Source: a marine gamma proteobacterium HTCC2089 (lineage in GTDB: Bacteria; Pseudomonadota; Gammaproteobacteria; Pseudomonadales; Azotimanducaceae). From it: 48,120 nucleotides of DNA. Each line of letters opens with the position of its first letter. Position 1 is the first letter of the stretch. This document shows, in pieces, positions 29,107 through 38,462 of this stretch. The stretch is taken from positions 1 to 48,120 of the forward strand of contig CAJJDH010000033.1 in NCBI GenBank assembly GCA_905182905.1, read 5' to 3'. Under the pieces are notes generated by a model. That model did no database searches. It saw only the letters and a program-made list of their open reading frames with translations, and had not been told where the DNA came from. The position numbers and the translations under genes were made by a program.

Positions 29107-32100
29107 GTGCAAAAACAGCTTATAGAAGGGGATCGGCTTTTTTTTATTGCCGAGAACCTCGCCAAAGATTTTTCATCATTTCCTGACATTAAGCGAGAAG
29201 AGGAACCGGTTCCCGGCTTATTGTCTAAATACGATATTGAACAGCTCAACGACAAGCTTTCCGCTCTTGATATAGATGCCTATATTGAAGCAGTTGTCGC
29301 ACCAGCAGAAGCTCAAGGTCGAGAACCAGCGCCTTCGATTATTCGGCAGTTAGGTAAGGTGCAGGAAGAAGACAGCCTTGGTCCCTTTTATCAAGCTGTA
29401 CTGCTAATGGAATTTCCCGGTGGTGCAAAGCGCCCTGTAGGGTTTATCGCCCAGGACAGATCAAGTGATATGGGCAGCTGGATGCCCCAACATCACCTGC
29501 GTGCTGCATCCTTTGCTGAATATTGTTCTTCCAGAGCAATTCCGCTGGTTAGCTTCATGGATACTCCAGGAGCGGATGCTGGTGAAGAAGCCAATGCCAA
29601 CAATCAAGCCCATAGCATTAGCCGCCTCATAGCAGAGATGAGTAATGTAGATGTACCCACCGTAGGGGTCATTTATGGTGTGGGCTATTCCGGTGGCGCT
29701 ATTCCGCTGGCGGCTAGTAACCTAATTTTATGTCTACGTGATGGTGTGTTTAGCACCATTCAGCCTGCAGGCCTTGCGAATATCGCCAGACGACTTAATT
29801 TATCTTGGCAGGAGTGTGCTAAGTACGTTGGACTGTCTGCTCCAGAGCTGCATGCTCAAGGCAACATAGATGCCATAGTCGACTACAGCCCTAATGACCC
29901 GCCTCACCAGATTGAAAAGCTGCGCAGTGCGCTAGTGGGTAGTATTGTTAATATTGAGAGTTTGACCAAAAGTTTTGTGGCAGAGAATCCATACATACTG
30001 GATCACTATAAACAAAGCCTTTTGCGTTACCTCAAGCCTTCAACTCAGCTCCAGGCAATGGAAAATAGCGCATCTCTTACGCTAACCAAAAACCCCACTG
30101 AATATGTAAACGTATTTGGCATAGCCTACCGCTATCTTCGCTACCTACAGGTACGCAAGCGTATTAAAGCCACTAGTGTTCAACAGTACGGGCGTTTAGC
30201 TAGCCAAGAAATTCCTTCAGGGGAACTGCATATACGGGCAGACCGTGAACGCCGTCAGACTTTTTTGTACTGGCTACAGGATCCGGACAAAGTAGTTTAC
30301 GACGAAGCGCTGTCCAAAGCATGGCGCAACTACACAGATAAACGCCAAGCAATGAATGATGAGCGCGGTCGTATTGCACAAATGATCTTTGGCGAACCCA
30401 AAGAAAATTATGAGTTGGCAAGAAACAATATTCTTTCTACCGTTGGTGCGTTTTTGTATAACCGCTGGAAAAAAGAGTCAGCTGGTAACCTAGAGTCGCT
30501 AAAGAGCTATTTAGAGCGGCATGAAGATACCCGGCACATCCTGCAAATTTCAGATGTTAAAGACCCTCGCGGCTTACTTGCTACAGCAGCGCGTGATGCC
30601 AGTTTGCAAGCGTTGTTCCAAGAACGTTTTTCTTATGAAGGTAAAAAGCTACTAACAGAGAAAGGTGTGGCTTCACTGTCTGACACTTTTGTTTCTAAGC
30701 AGCTCGCCGCTGAACTGAATATGCTTATTACTGGGCCTCGCCTAGTAGATCAAGGCGATGGTTCTGACGTTAAAGTTAATAGAAGTTATTTGGTAGCCAT
30801 TTCGACTGGGTTAATAGATGCAGTAGGTAGCGGTGGTGAACCCATTGCTCTTGCAGATATGACTATTCTTGATGTGTTATTACACGATGAACTGCGTCAT
30901 GACTTTATCAAAGAGTGTGAGAACCTTTTGTTGTTTGATGCCTTCTATGATGAGGCAATTGGACGTTTAGAAACCATTGCTCAAGAAGCACAAACCGATC
31001 AAGTGTTGTCGTTACCAAGTGCCGAAAAGTTGATCGATGGATCTCTAGCTGCTGCTGGGCTGCAACTAAAAGTGCCGACCAACGATGCAGCGGCTCAGGC
31101 GGCTTTGAAAAACCAGTTATTCGATTGGTATCAACGCGTCATGAAAATGCCTAAAGGCACAGAATTTTTCCGTACGGTCGAAGAATGGAAAAAGTTGAGC
31201 TTTGCTCACCTGGCCGATGCATTGTTTGTTATTGTGACGTACTTTTTCGGTACGCTCCTTAATTCATACGTGTTATCGGAAAGAGAATCCAAGAACTATC
31301 AGGGACGTATTACGCCGCGGAATATTGGGCGTCGGAAAGACTTTTGGAACCGTTTGAATATGGCTTACAACGACCTGCAAATGCAGGGCGTTTTGCGCAA
31401 GATAAAGGTCAATAATAAGTTTGGTTACCAAGACATTATCGATCGATATTTTGAGCAATGGGAAAATCGTTACGATGATTTGCTCAGTTCAGATCCATGT
31501 TCATTTCCAGGCTTCAGACTGTCTATTGAGAACGCTCTAAACAATGACCTTCCGCCTTGTGGTGTTGTAACAGGCATAGGTACGCTCAAAGAAGCTGGTG
31601 ATGGCACTATTGCTAATCCACGCGTAGGCGTCGTCATTTCAAATGTGCAATTCCAAGCTGGGGCCTTCGATATGGCCAGTGCCGAGAAGGTTTGCCGATT
31701 ATTGGTGGAATGTGCTGAGCAGAGTTTGCCAGTAGTGTGCTTTATCTCCTCTGGAGGCATGCAAACTAAAGAGGGCGCTGGGGCATTATTCTCAATGGCG
31801 GCCATCAATGATCGAATTACTCGATTTGTTAGAGATCATGACCTTCCAGTTATTGTGTTTGGTTACGGCGACTGTACAGGTGGCGCCCAGGCCAGTTTTG
31901 TAACTCACCCATTGGTTCAAACCTATTATTTCTCTGGTACCAGCATGCCTTTTGCTGGGCAAATTGTTGTTTCATCTAACCTGCCGCTGAAGTCGATATT
32001 GTCTAACTACTTGTCAGTCACGCCTGGTTCAATGCAGGGCTTGGTGAAGCACCCGTTTTATCCTGAGTTAGAAGATAAATTAGCAGAGGTGGACGCTGAG

Positions 32101-33960
32101 ATCCCACACCCTAAAGATTCTGTTGAAGAAGTTATTGCAGGAATTTTGTCGGGCGGTTTGGAAGAGCAGCGACCTATAGTGGTAGCTCAACGTTCTATCT
32201 TTACCGATGAAGAGCTTATTCGTCCTACGCGCAAAGTACTGATTCATGCGCGTGGTTGTACTGCGGCTAAGTTAATCCGTATTGCTCAGCAACAGGATGT
32301 AGATGTTGTCTTGGTGCAGAGCGATCCGGACATGGAGTCCATGGCCGTAGAGCAGTTGCGTCCACAAGATACGGTCGTGTGCATCGGTGGTAACACCCCT
32401 GACGAAAGTTATCTAAATGCTATGAGTGTTCTCAATGTTGCTGAAAATGAGGGCGTAGACAGTTTGCACCCTGGTATTGGGTTCCTTTCAGAGAACTCTG
32501 GTTTTGCAGAGCTAGTACGTAGTAGGGGAATTAACTTTATTGGGCCGCCAGTCGCCAGTATGGAAACTATGGGCAATAAGTCTAATGCCATCAATACAGC
32601 GCTTAGATTGAAGGTGCCTGTTGTACCTGGTAGCCACGGAATTATGACGAATGTTGAGCGGGCTGCAGAAGTAGCCCTAGACATAGGCTATCCAATTCTA
32701 ATTAAAGCCGTACATGGCGGTGGTGGTAAAGGCATTCAAGTTGTTGAAGGCCCCCAAGAGTTTGAAGAACTATTTCACCGAGTTGGCGTAGAAGCGCGCA
32801 GTGCGTTTGGTAACGGCGATGTCTATTTAGAAAAGTATGTCACCTCCTTGCGCCATATTGAGGCTCAGCTTTTGCGCGATACCCATGGCAATACTCATGT
32901 TTTGGGTATCCGTGATTGTAGTGTTCAGCGCGACAAGCAAAAGGTTATTGAAGAGTCCGGCTCAACAATGTTGCCTGATGACCTTCTTGCAACAGTTCTA
33001 CGCTCTACTGCTGATATAGCTAACGAGGTAGGTTACGTTGGCGCTGGCACTGTAGAGTTTATCTACGATCTTCGTTCAAACGCGGTCTACTTCATGGAAA
33101 TGAATACTCGTTTGCAGGTAGAGCACCCAGTGACTGAGTGGACTTCTGGGGTAAACATTGTAGCCGAACAATTTAGGATTGCCTCGGGCGAATCTATTGC
33201 TGATCTGAAGATTGCTGCTAACGGTTATTCTATCGAAGCCAGAGTAACCGCCGAGCGATTAGTGGTTCAAGCTGGTGGCGACGTAGCTTTTCGCCCGCAC
33301 CCTGGGCAGATAGACGAATGCGTTTTCCCTGAAGAAGATGGCGTTGAAATCATTACAACGGTGGGGCCGGGTAAGTTTGTTTCGCCATACTATGACAGCA
33401 TGGTAGCACAGTTAATCGTACATGCTGAATCCAGAGATGCTGCAGCCGACAAGCTGATCGACTATTTGAGTCGCGTTGTCATTACCGGCATTTGTACCAA
33501 TATTCCGTTGCTGCGGATGATTCTTGCTGATGAAACTTTCCGCAAGGGCGTATACGACACTAATTACCTGCCTGAGATGCTTCAGCGCATCGATGTAGAA
33601 ACGTTAGTAGACGAAATTGAATCCAATAGTGGTGCAAAAGGCGAAAATATTGACAGCGATACTGTGCGCATCGAAGGCACTGAAGAACTCAAAGTGCTTG
33701 CGCCAGCAACGGCTATTTTCTACAGCGCGCCATCTCCATCAGAGCCAGAGTATGTGGCGGTTGGGCAAAAGATTGGTTTAACTGACACCTTGTGTCAGTT
33801 AGAGGCGATGAAGATATTTAATCCATTAACGTTAAAAGACTTTAATGTCGATGGTGCAGTTTATGATCCAAGTCGAAATTACCAAGTGACTAGAGTGAAT
33901 ATAAGCAACGGGCAGCAAGTCAACGTAGGCGACTTACTTTTTGTTGTGAAGCCGGTGTAA
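29107..33960 (+). CDS. Fused biotin-dependent acyl-CoA carboxylase (CT-alpha, CT-beta, BC, BCCP)
   Basis: A 1617-residue single-chain carboxylase. In order: AccA-like carboxyltransferase half (about 115-290; FMDTPGADAGEEAN, IYGVGYSGGAIPLA), a long mostly helical middle region without recognised motifs (about 330-790), AccD-like half (about 795-1010; CGVVTGIGTL, FISSGGMQTKEGAGA, GDCTGGAQASF), biotin carboxylase (about 1042-1490; KAVHGGGGKGI, MEMNTRLQVEHPVTEW), and a biotinyl domain with QLEAMKIFNP, where Lys1569 is the biotin site. No AccD-type zinc ribbon is visible. The likely substrate is acetyl-CoA or another short acyl-CoA, not decided by sequence. Translation starts at GTG with no strong ribosome binding site. 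It stands alone on this strand, with fabY and a thiolase nearby on the other. Confidence 0.88.
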   Translation: MQKQLIEGDRLFFIAENLAKDFSSFPDIKREEEPVPGLLSKYDIEQLNDKLSALDIDAYIEAVVAPAEAQGREPAPSIIRQLGKVQEEDSLGPFYQAVLLMEFPGGAKRPVGFIAQDRSSDMGSWMPQHHLRAASFAEYCSSRAIPLVSFMDTPGADAGEEANANNQAHSISRLIAEMSNVDVPTVGVIYGVGYSGGAIPLAASNLILCLRDGVFSTIQPAGLANIARRLNLSWQECAKYVGLSAPELHAQGNIDAIVDYSPNDPPHQIEKLRSALVGSIVNIESLTKSFVAENPYILDHYKQSLLRYLKPSTQLQAMENSASLTLTKNPTEYVNVFGIAYRYLRYLQVRKRIKATSVQQYGRLASQEIPSGELHIRADRERRQTFLYWLQDPDKVVYDEALSKAWRNYTDKRQAMNDERGRIAQMIFGEPKENYELARNNILSTVGAFLYNRWKKESAGNLESLKSYLERHEDTRHILQISDVKDPRGLLATAARDASLQALFQERFSYEGKKLLTEKGVASLSDTFVSKQLAAELNMLITGPRLVDQGDGSDVKVNRSYLVAISTGLIDAVGSGGEPIALADMTILDVLLHDELRHDFIKECENLLLFDAFYDEAIGRLETIAQEAQTDQVLSLPSAEKLIDGSLAAAGLQLKVPTNDAAAQAALKNQLFDWYQRVMKMPKGTEFFRTVEEWKKLSFAHLADALFVIVTYFFGTLLNSYVLSERESKNYQGRITPRNIGRRKDFWNRLNMAYNDLQMQGVLRKIKVNNKFGYQDIIDRYFEQWENRYDDLLSSDPCSFPGFRLSIENALNNDLPPCGVVTGIGTLKEAGDGTIANPRVGVVISNVQFQAGAFDMASAEKVCRLLVECAEQSLPVVCFISSGGMQTKEGAGALFSMAAINDRITRFVRDHDLPVIVFGYGDCTGGAQASFVTHPLVQTYYFSGTSMPFAGQIVVSSNLPLKSILSNYLSVTPGSMQGLVKHPFYPELEDKLAEVDAEIPHPKDSVEEVIAGILSGGLEEQRPIVVAQRSIFTDEELIRPTRKVLIHARGCTAAKLIRIAQQQDVDVVLVQSDPDMESMAVEQLRPQDTVVCIGGNTPDESYLNAMSVLNVAENEGVDSLHPGIGFLSENSGFAELVRSRGINFIGPPVASMETMGNKSNAINTALRLKVPVVPGSHGIMTNVERAAEVALDIGYPILIKAVHGGGGKGIQVVEGPQEFEELFHRVGVEARSAFGNGDVYLEKYVTSLRHIEAQLLRDTHGNTHVLGIRDCSVQRDKQKVIEESGSTMLPDDLLATVLRSTADIANEVGYVGAGTVEFIYDLRSNAVYFMEMNTRLQVEHPVTEWTSGVNIVAEQFRIASGESIADLKIAANGYSIEARVTAERLVVQAGGDVAFRPHPGQIDECVFPEEDGVEIITTVGPGKFVSPYYDSMVAQLIVHAESRDAAADKLIDYLSRVVITGICTNIPLLRMILADETFRKGVYDTNYLPEMLQRIDVETLVDEIESNSGAKGENIDSDTVRIEGTEELKVLAPATAIFYSAPSPSEPEYVAVGQKIGLTDTLCQLEAMKIFNPLTLKDFNVDGAVYDPSRNYQVTRVNISNGQQVNVGDLLFVVKPV

Positions 33961-34052
33961 CAAACTTCTCTCCTTTCTCTTGGGGTTTGGAAGTTAAAGT
34001 ATTGCTCGTAAGCTGGCGCCACTGGGCGCGAGGTTCTCAGCGCGCTGTGGTT

Positions 34053-34784
34053 CTAGTTGCCAAGAACGTATATGCCTCTGAAGATGCAAATAGTAGCCAC
34101 GGTTAAGATGATGCGGTGGCTGAGTTTTTCAAAGTCCGCATCATTCCATCTCGCCAATAATATCGTACCCACTCGGGTGCCGAATATCGCCGCCACAAGT
34201 GATGCGACAAATAGCCATGTCGGTAGCTGGCTAGTCAGTGATATGAGCACGCCATAATATAAAATTCTTAGCAGGTGCCCTATGGTTTGAGTAAGGGCTT
34301 TATTGGCTACGATTGCTTGTCGGCCTAGGCCGCTGTTTACATAGAAGACATCTAATACTGGTCCAGCGGCGCCGGCTATGAGTTGGGCAAAGGTGACAAC
34401 AAAGCCACAAGCCACAGTGGTCAAAGGTTGCGTGATATTTAACCCCTTTAATCGGTTACTCCATTGAGCTGCCCAAGGAAAGATGCCAATTGCGAGTAGA
34501 ACAACGCCTGGATCTGGTATTAAAACCAGCCAGGTCGCTATAGCCACCGCGCTAGCGGCTCCTAGACCATAGCCTGGTAATAAACCCCAAATTAGGTGTT
34601 TGCGCAGTAAGTAGGTCCTTGACCCGTTTGCCATAGCTTGAGTGGCGCCATGTAAGATCATTGCGCTGGTCACAGGCAATATGGTGATTAATATAGCCAT
34701 GAGTACCGCGCCGCCTGCCATGCCCACTAATCCAGACAGAACGCTAGTAAGAAATGCTGTGATTATTATGGCGACATAGAGCAT
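34053..34784 (-). CDS. TauE/SafE-family membrane permease
   Basis: Inner-membrane transporter of the TauE/SafE (DUF81) family, whose members export sulfite, sulfoacetate or similar anions. The 243-residue protein has about eight hydrophobic segments and the family repeats: GLVGMAGGAVLMAILITILP with ILHGATQAMANGSR in the first half and FAQLIAGAAGPVLDVFYVN in the second. It is divergent from a LysR-type regulator 82 bases away, which probably controls it. The substrate cannot be told from sequence. Confidence 0.85.
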   Translation of the reverse strand: MLYVAIIITAFLTSVLSGLVGMAGGAVLMAILITILPVTSAMILHGATQAMANGSRTYLLRKHLIWGLLPGYGLGAASAVAIATWLVLIPDPGVVLLAIGIFPWAAQWSNRLKGLNITQPLTTVACGFVVTFAQLIAGAAGPVLDVFYVNSGLGRQAIVANKALTQTIGHLLRILYYGVLISLTSQLPTWLFVASLVAAIFGTRVGTILLARWNDADFEKLSHRIILTVATICIFRGIYVLGN

Positions 34785-34866
34785 TTCGCGAGATTAGATA
34801 GATATGATTCATGAAAAAAGCGACGAATAAGAATATGATCAAGTCTTTGAGCGCAAGAATATAAAT

Positions 34867-35730
34867 ATGATTGAAAATCTAGAGACATTGGTCGCTTTGT
34901 CTAAGGCCGGCACGATGATGGAAGCCAGTACCGCATTGCGCATTTCTCAGTCAGCTGTGAGTAAGCGAATTGCCTCACTAGAGCGATACTATGATCGCGA
35001 ATTGATTGAGCGCCATGGACGTCGTGTAGTCCTCACCCATCATGGAACCCGCCTGGTTGAGCGTGTGACGCCGTTGTTGTCTGAGCTGCGTAGCGTGTTC
35101 CTTGAAGATAATGCTTTGCGCAAAGGGAAGATTATTTTAGGTGTTTCTGAAGCTATCTTGGCCAGCTGGGGTTCCGAATTATTCTCCCAAGTGCGCGATG
35201 TTATGCCGAGTGTTGAGTTTGAATTCCACGCTCAACGCTCGCCGGTGGTATTGGACCGGTTACGCTCTGGGGAATATATGGTAGGTATCTGTACTGGCAG
35301 CCCTGACGCTGACTCTGACTTGGTCTCTGAGGTTATTCGTCAAGAGCCTATGGTTATTATTCCTTCTGGTTTAGGCGCGTTGAAGTATAAGCGTGGGGAC
35401 GCACTAGATGTCATAACTATTGAGTCGCGCTCGGGAGCATGGGGGTCAATTGAGGAAAATATGCAACGCATGAATCTCAACAGAGTCGCATCTTTAGAGT
35501 CATTTTTTGCTGTAGCTCAAATGGCGCTTGCTGGGTTTGGTCACGGCCTCGTGCCTGTGGGTGTGGCGCGCACGCTGGGGATAGCGAAAGATTCTATTTT
35601 GGAATTAGATAAGTCAGGTCTAACTCGTCCGGTTCGATTTGTGGCGAGAAAATCTATGTTTTCCCAAGAGCTTGTGCGCTCGTTTTACAATGAAGTATCG
35701 CGCTTGGCAGGGCAGATAGAAGGCGACTAA
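34867..35730 (+). CDS. LysR-family transcriptional regulator
   Basis: DNA-binding regulator. The 287-residue protein has the LysR winged helix-turn-helix at residues about 1-60 (LVALSKAGTMMEASTALRISQSAVSKRIASLERYYDRELIERHGRRVVLTHHG) and a substrate-binding domain of two lobes from about residue 85. Length is typical. It is transcribed away from the TauE-like gene, the classic layout in which such a regulator controls its divergent neighbour and itself. The inducer is unknown. Confidence 0.9.
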   Translation: MIENLETLVALSKAGTMMEASTALRISQSAVSKRIASLERYYDRELIERHGRRVVLTHHGTRLVERVTPLLSELRSVFLEDNALRKGKIILGVSEAILASWGSELFSQVRDVMPSVEFEFHAQRSPVVLDRLRSGEYMVGICTGSPDADSDLVSEVIRQEPMVIIPSGLGALKYKRGDALDVITIESRSGAWGSIEENMQRMNLNRVASLESFFAVAQMALAGFGHGLVPVGVARTLGIAKDSILELDKSGLTRPVRFVARKSMFSQELVRSFYNEVSRLAGQIEGD

Positions 35731-35775
35731 AGCAGCCGCTTAACTATGTGCCTCAGCGAGGACTAGAAGGTCAAT

Positions 35776-36810
35776 TCAGTTTGTTTGGGCCTTCGCTTCA
35801 TCGCGGCACAATTGAGCTAGCCCTTCTACCCAAATAGGGCTGTCGTTAATGCAGGGTATAAGAGTGAATGTCTCTCCACCCGCTTGCATAAAGGTCTCGT
35901 GCCCCTGCATTCCCATTTCTTCCAAAGTTTCGAGGTTGTCCACAACGAACGCTGGGCAGACTACAGCCACGTTTTTAATGCCCTTGCTCGGAAGTTCTTC
36001 CAACACCTGATCAGTGTATGGGGTAAGCCAAGGTAGGCGGCCCAGTCGAGACTGAAAGCTGACACCGTATTGCTCGTCTTTGAAGCCCAAATATTCTGTG
36101 ATCGCTTTGGAAGTCTCAAAGACCTGATGCCGGTAACAAGTTGCATGGGCTGGCGAGGGGACATTGCAACAGTCATCACAATTCAAACAGTGCTTTTGTG
36201 TGGGGTCGGCCGTTGTAAGGTGTCGCTCTGGCAGGCCGTGGTAACTGAATAACAGGTGGTCCCATTGCTCTGGTAGGTGCTCGCGGATAACTTCGCCCCA
36301 GGCTTTTACGTGCTCTGGTGCTCGATAAAATGGCGGCATTACAAACGAGGTCATGCCATCAGGTAACGCTTGAACCGCTGCCTCAATGGACGTTGTAATA
36401 GTTGAGTCAGCATGTTGTGGGTAGAGGGGGATGATGCAGACGTTATCTACTCCGCGAGTCTTTAGCGCCTGAATCCCGTCCGTAATACTTGGGCTACCAT
36501 AGCGCATGCTGAGTGCTACCGGCTCGTCTAATGCTGCTTCCAAGCTATCAGCCAAAGTTTGGCTTTTCACTAGGAGCGGTGAGCCCTCGTCAGTCCAAAT
36601 TTTTCCGTATGCTTCGGCACTGCTCTTAGGCCTGAACGGCAAAATAAATCCACTTACAATGATTTTGCGTAAAAACCACGGCACATCTAGTACATGCCGA
36701 TCCATAAGAAACTCACCAAGATACTGTCGAACATCTTTCACTGAAGGTGATTTAGGCGTACCCAGATTGATAAGTAAAAATCCATTCTTAGTGGGCTGGT
36801 TTGTTTGCAT
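35776..36810 (-). CDS. hemH: Ferrochelatase
   Basis: Inserts ferrous iron into protoporphyrin IX, the last step of heme synthesis. The 344-residue protein has GFLLINLGTPKSPS at the start, SMRYGSPSI, LYPQHADSTITTS, the catalytic histidine in LLFSYHGLPERH (about residue 188), and a C-terminal region with FVVDNLETLEEMG. A cysteine cluster follows the histidine (HCLNCDDCC then ATCYRHQ, about 208-230), as in a subgroup of proteobacterial ferrochelatases; a metal or iron-sulfur role is possible. It would supply heme for proteins such as MsrQ. It is divergent from hisH. Confidence 0.95.
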   Translation of the reverse strand: MQTNQPTKNGFLLINLGTPKSPSVKDVRQYLGEFLMDRHVLDVPWFLRKIIVSGFILPFRPKSSAEAYGKIWTDEGSPLLVKSQTLADSLEAALDEPVALSMRYGSPSITDGIQALKTRGVDNVCIIPLYPQHADSTITTSIEAAVQALPDGMTSFVMPPFYRAPEHVKAWGEVIREHLPEQWDHLLFSYHGLPERHLTTADPTQKHCLNCDDCCNVPSPAHATCYRHQVFETSKAITEYLGFKDEQYGVSFQSRLGRLPWLTPYTDQVLEELPSKGIKNVAVVCPAFVVDNLETLEEMGMQGHETFMQAGGETFTLIPCINDSPIWVEGLAQLCRDEAKAQTN

Positions 36811-36956
36811 GAAAAGGCTCTGAGTTAGGTGTTTAAGAGTGATGGTTGGTATCTTTTAAGCGCCACATTTTTAGCATCAGACATGTGTACATCTAGTGAA
36901 TTTGCATACATTGAGATAGTATCTTGCCCCCTTCTAGGAACAACATAGCGAGCATC

Positions 36957-37574
36957 GTGACACTAATTGTAGACTATGACGCAGGAAATTTGGCCAGCGT
37001 CAAAAGAGCATGCCAACAGGTAGGTTTGGCTGCAGAATTTTGCGCTGATCCTGATCGTCTGCGCCACGCTGAACGCGTCATTTTTCCGGGCGTAGGGGCT
37101 GCTGGCAGCGCCATGGTCAGTGTTAAAGAGCGAGGTTTAGATGAAGCATTGCGCGAAGTCATAAGTAATGGTTGTCCGGTATTAGGCATTTGTTTAGGCA
37201 TGCAAATCTCTCTTGATCACTCAGAAGAAAATGACACGTCAACACTTGGTCTTATTGAGGGTAATGTCACTCGCTTCCGAATGGACCGCCCAGATCTGAA
37301 AGTACCGCATATGGGTTGGAACGAAGTGACTGTGCGCCAGCATCACCCTGTACTGGCAGGTATAGTGCCGGGTGACGAATTCTATTTTGTGCATGGCTAT
37401 TACCCAACGCCGAAAGACCAATCCGCTGTATTAGCAACTACAAATTACGAGGGCGATTTTGCCTGTGCCATAGGTAAGGCAAGCTACGTTGGTACTCAGT
37501 TTCACCCGGAGAAAAGTGGTCGTGTAGGCCTTCGTTTATTAAGTAACTTCGCAAAATGGGACGGCCAATGTTAA
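36957..37574 (+). CDS. hisH: Imidazole glycerol phosphate synthase, glutaminase subunit
   Basis: Class I glutamine amidotransferase supplying ammonia to HisF in histidine and AICAR synthesis. It has [14 protein letters not shown] at the start, the nucleophile Cys in GICLGMQ and the catalytic His-Glu in FHPEKSG. The open frame begins at a TTG at 36924, but the conserved N-terminus starts at GTG 36957 (205 residues), which I prefer; no strong ribosome binding site decides. It overlaps hisF by 19 bases. hisB and hisA, which usually flank it, are not here. Confidence 0.92.
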   Translation: MTLIVDYDAGNLASVKRACQQVGLAAEFCADPDRLRHAERVIFPGVGAAGSAMVSVKERGLDEALREVISNGCPVLGICLGMQISLDHSEENDTSTLGLIEGNVTRFRMDRPDLKVPHMGWNEVTVRQHHPVLAGIVPGDEFYFVHGYYPTPKDQSAVLATTNYEGDFACAIGKASYVGTQFHPEKSGRVGLRLLSNFAKWDGQC

Positions 37575-38347
37575 GTAAGCGCGTTATTGCCTGTCTCGAT
37601 GTGCGTGACGGACACTTGGCCAAAAGTGTCAAATTTGTAAACACTCAGAATATTGGCGACCCAGTAGAGAAAGCCCATGAGTATTATATTGATGGTCTCG
37701 ATGAGTTAGTTTTTTATGACATTACCGCGTCTAGTGATAAACGGAACATTATGCTTGATGTGGTTGAGGCCGTTGCGAGCCAAGTCTTTATCCCTTTGTC
37801 TGTGGGCGGCGGTGTTCGCAGTGTTGGCGACGCTACCGATCTGCGCTTGGCTGGTGCGGAAAAAATTAACGTTAACTCAGCAGCGGTGAAGCGCCCTGAG
37901 CTTATTGATGAATGCTCCTCGGCCATAGGCAATCAAAACGTTGTGTTATCCATGGATATTCGCAAAGTTGAAAAATCTCATGAAATTCCAAGTGGCTACG
38001 AAATTGTGATCAATGGCGGGCGCTCTCCAATGGGTTTAGATGCTTTGGCTTGGGCCTTAGAGGGTGAGAAGCGTGGTGCCGGTGAATTGGTCATAAATTC
38101 TATTGACGCTGATGGCACCAAAGACGGTTACGAAATTGGACTGACCTCAATGATCTCGCAAGCTGTGCGTATTCCAGTGATTGCCTCGGGTGGTGCTGGC
38201 TTGCCAGAGCATTTATACGAGGTCTTAACCCAGGGCCATGCGGACGCAGCGCTAGTGGCTTCTATGGTCCACTATGGCGATTATCGGGTTAGCGAACTTA
38301 AGAGTTACTTGCACGGGCAAGGCTTGAAAATGCGGATGTCCTGGTAG
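37556..38347 (+). CDS. hisF: Imidazole glycerol phosphate synthase, cyclase subunit
   Basis: TIM-barrel cyclase that uses ammonia from HisH to form imidazole glycerol phosphate and AICAR. The 263-residue frame has [15 protein letters not shown] (catalytic Asp in the first strand), [27 protein letters not shown] (second catalytic Asp) and VIASGGAG. An ATG at 37568 ([12 protein letters not shown]) is the more usual start and may be the real one. The canonical VKG after strand one is AKS here, a mild divergence. The overlap with hisH indicates coupled synthesis of the complex. Confidence 0.92.
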   Translation: MGRPMLSKRVIACLDVRDGHLAKSVKFVNTQNIGDPVEKAHEYYIDGLDELVFYDITASSDKRNIMLDVVEAVASQVFIPLSVGGGVRSVGDATDLRLAGAEKINVNSAAVKRPELIDECSSAIGNQNVVLSMDIRKVEKSHEIPSGYEIVINGGRSPMGLDALAWALEGEKRGAGELVINSIDADGTKDGYEIGLTSMISQAVRIPVIASGGAGLPEHLYEVLTQGHADAALVASMVHYGDYRVSELKSYLHGQGLKMRMSW

Positions 38348-38462
38348 CACGGGTGTTTCGCCGGGGTTCTAGAAATATAGCTTGGCTTTTACTCAGGCTT
38401 AAACTCAAGCCCTTACTCTAGGCTTGCCTGGGGGCAGGGCAAATTCTATCCAGGAGTACTTA

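Noticed and set aside
36120-36195. Cysteine-rich stretch in ferrochelatase as a novel metal site
   Set aside because: Similar cysteine patterns occur in other proteobacterial ferrochelatases, so it is a subgroup trait.
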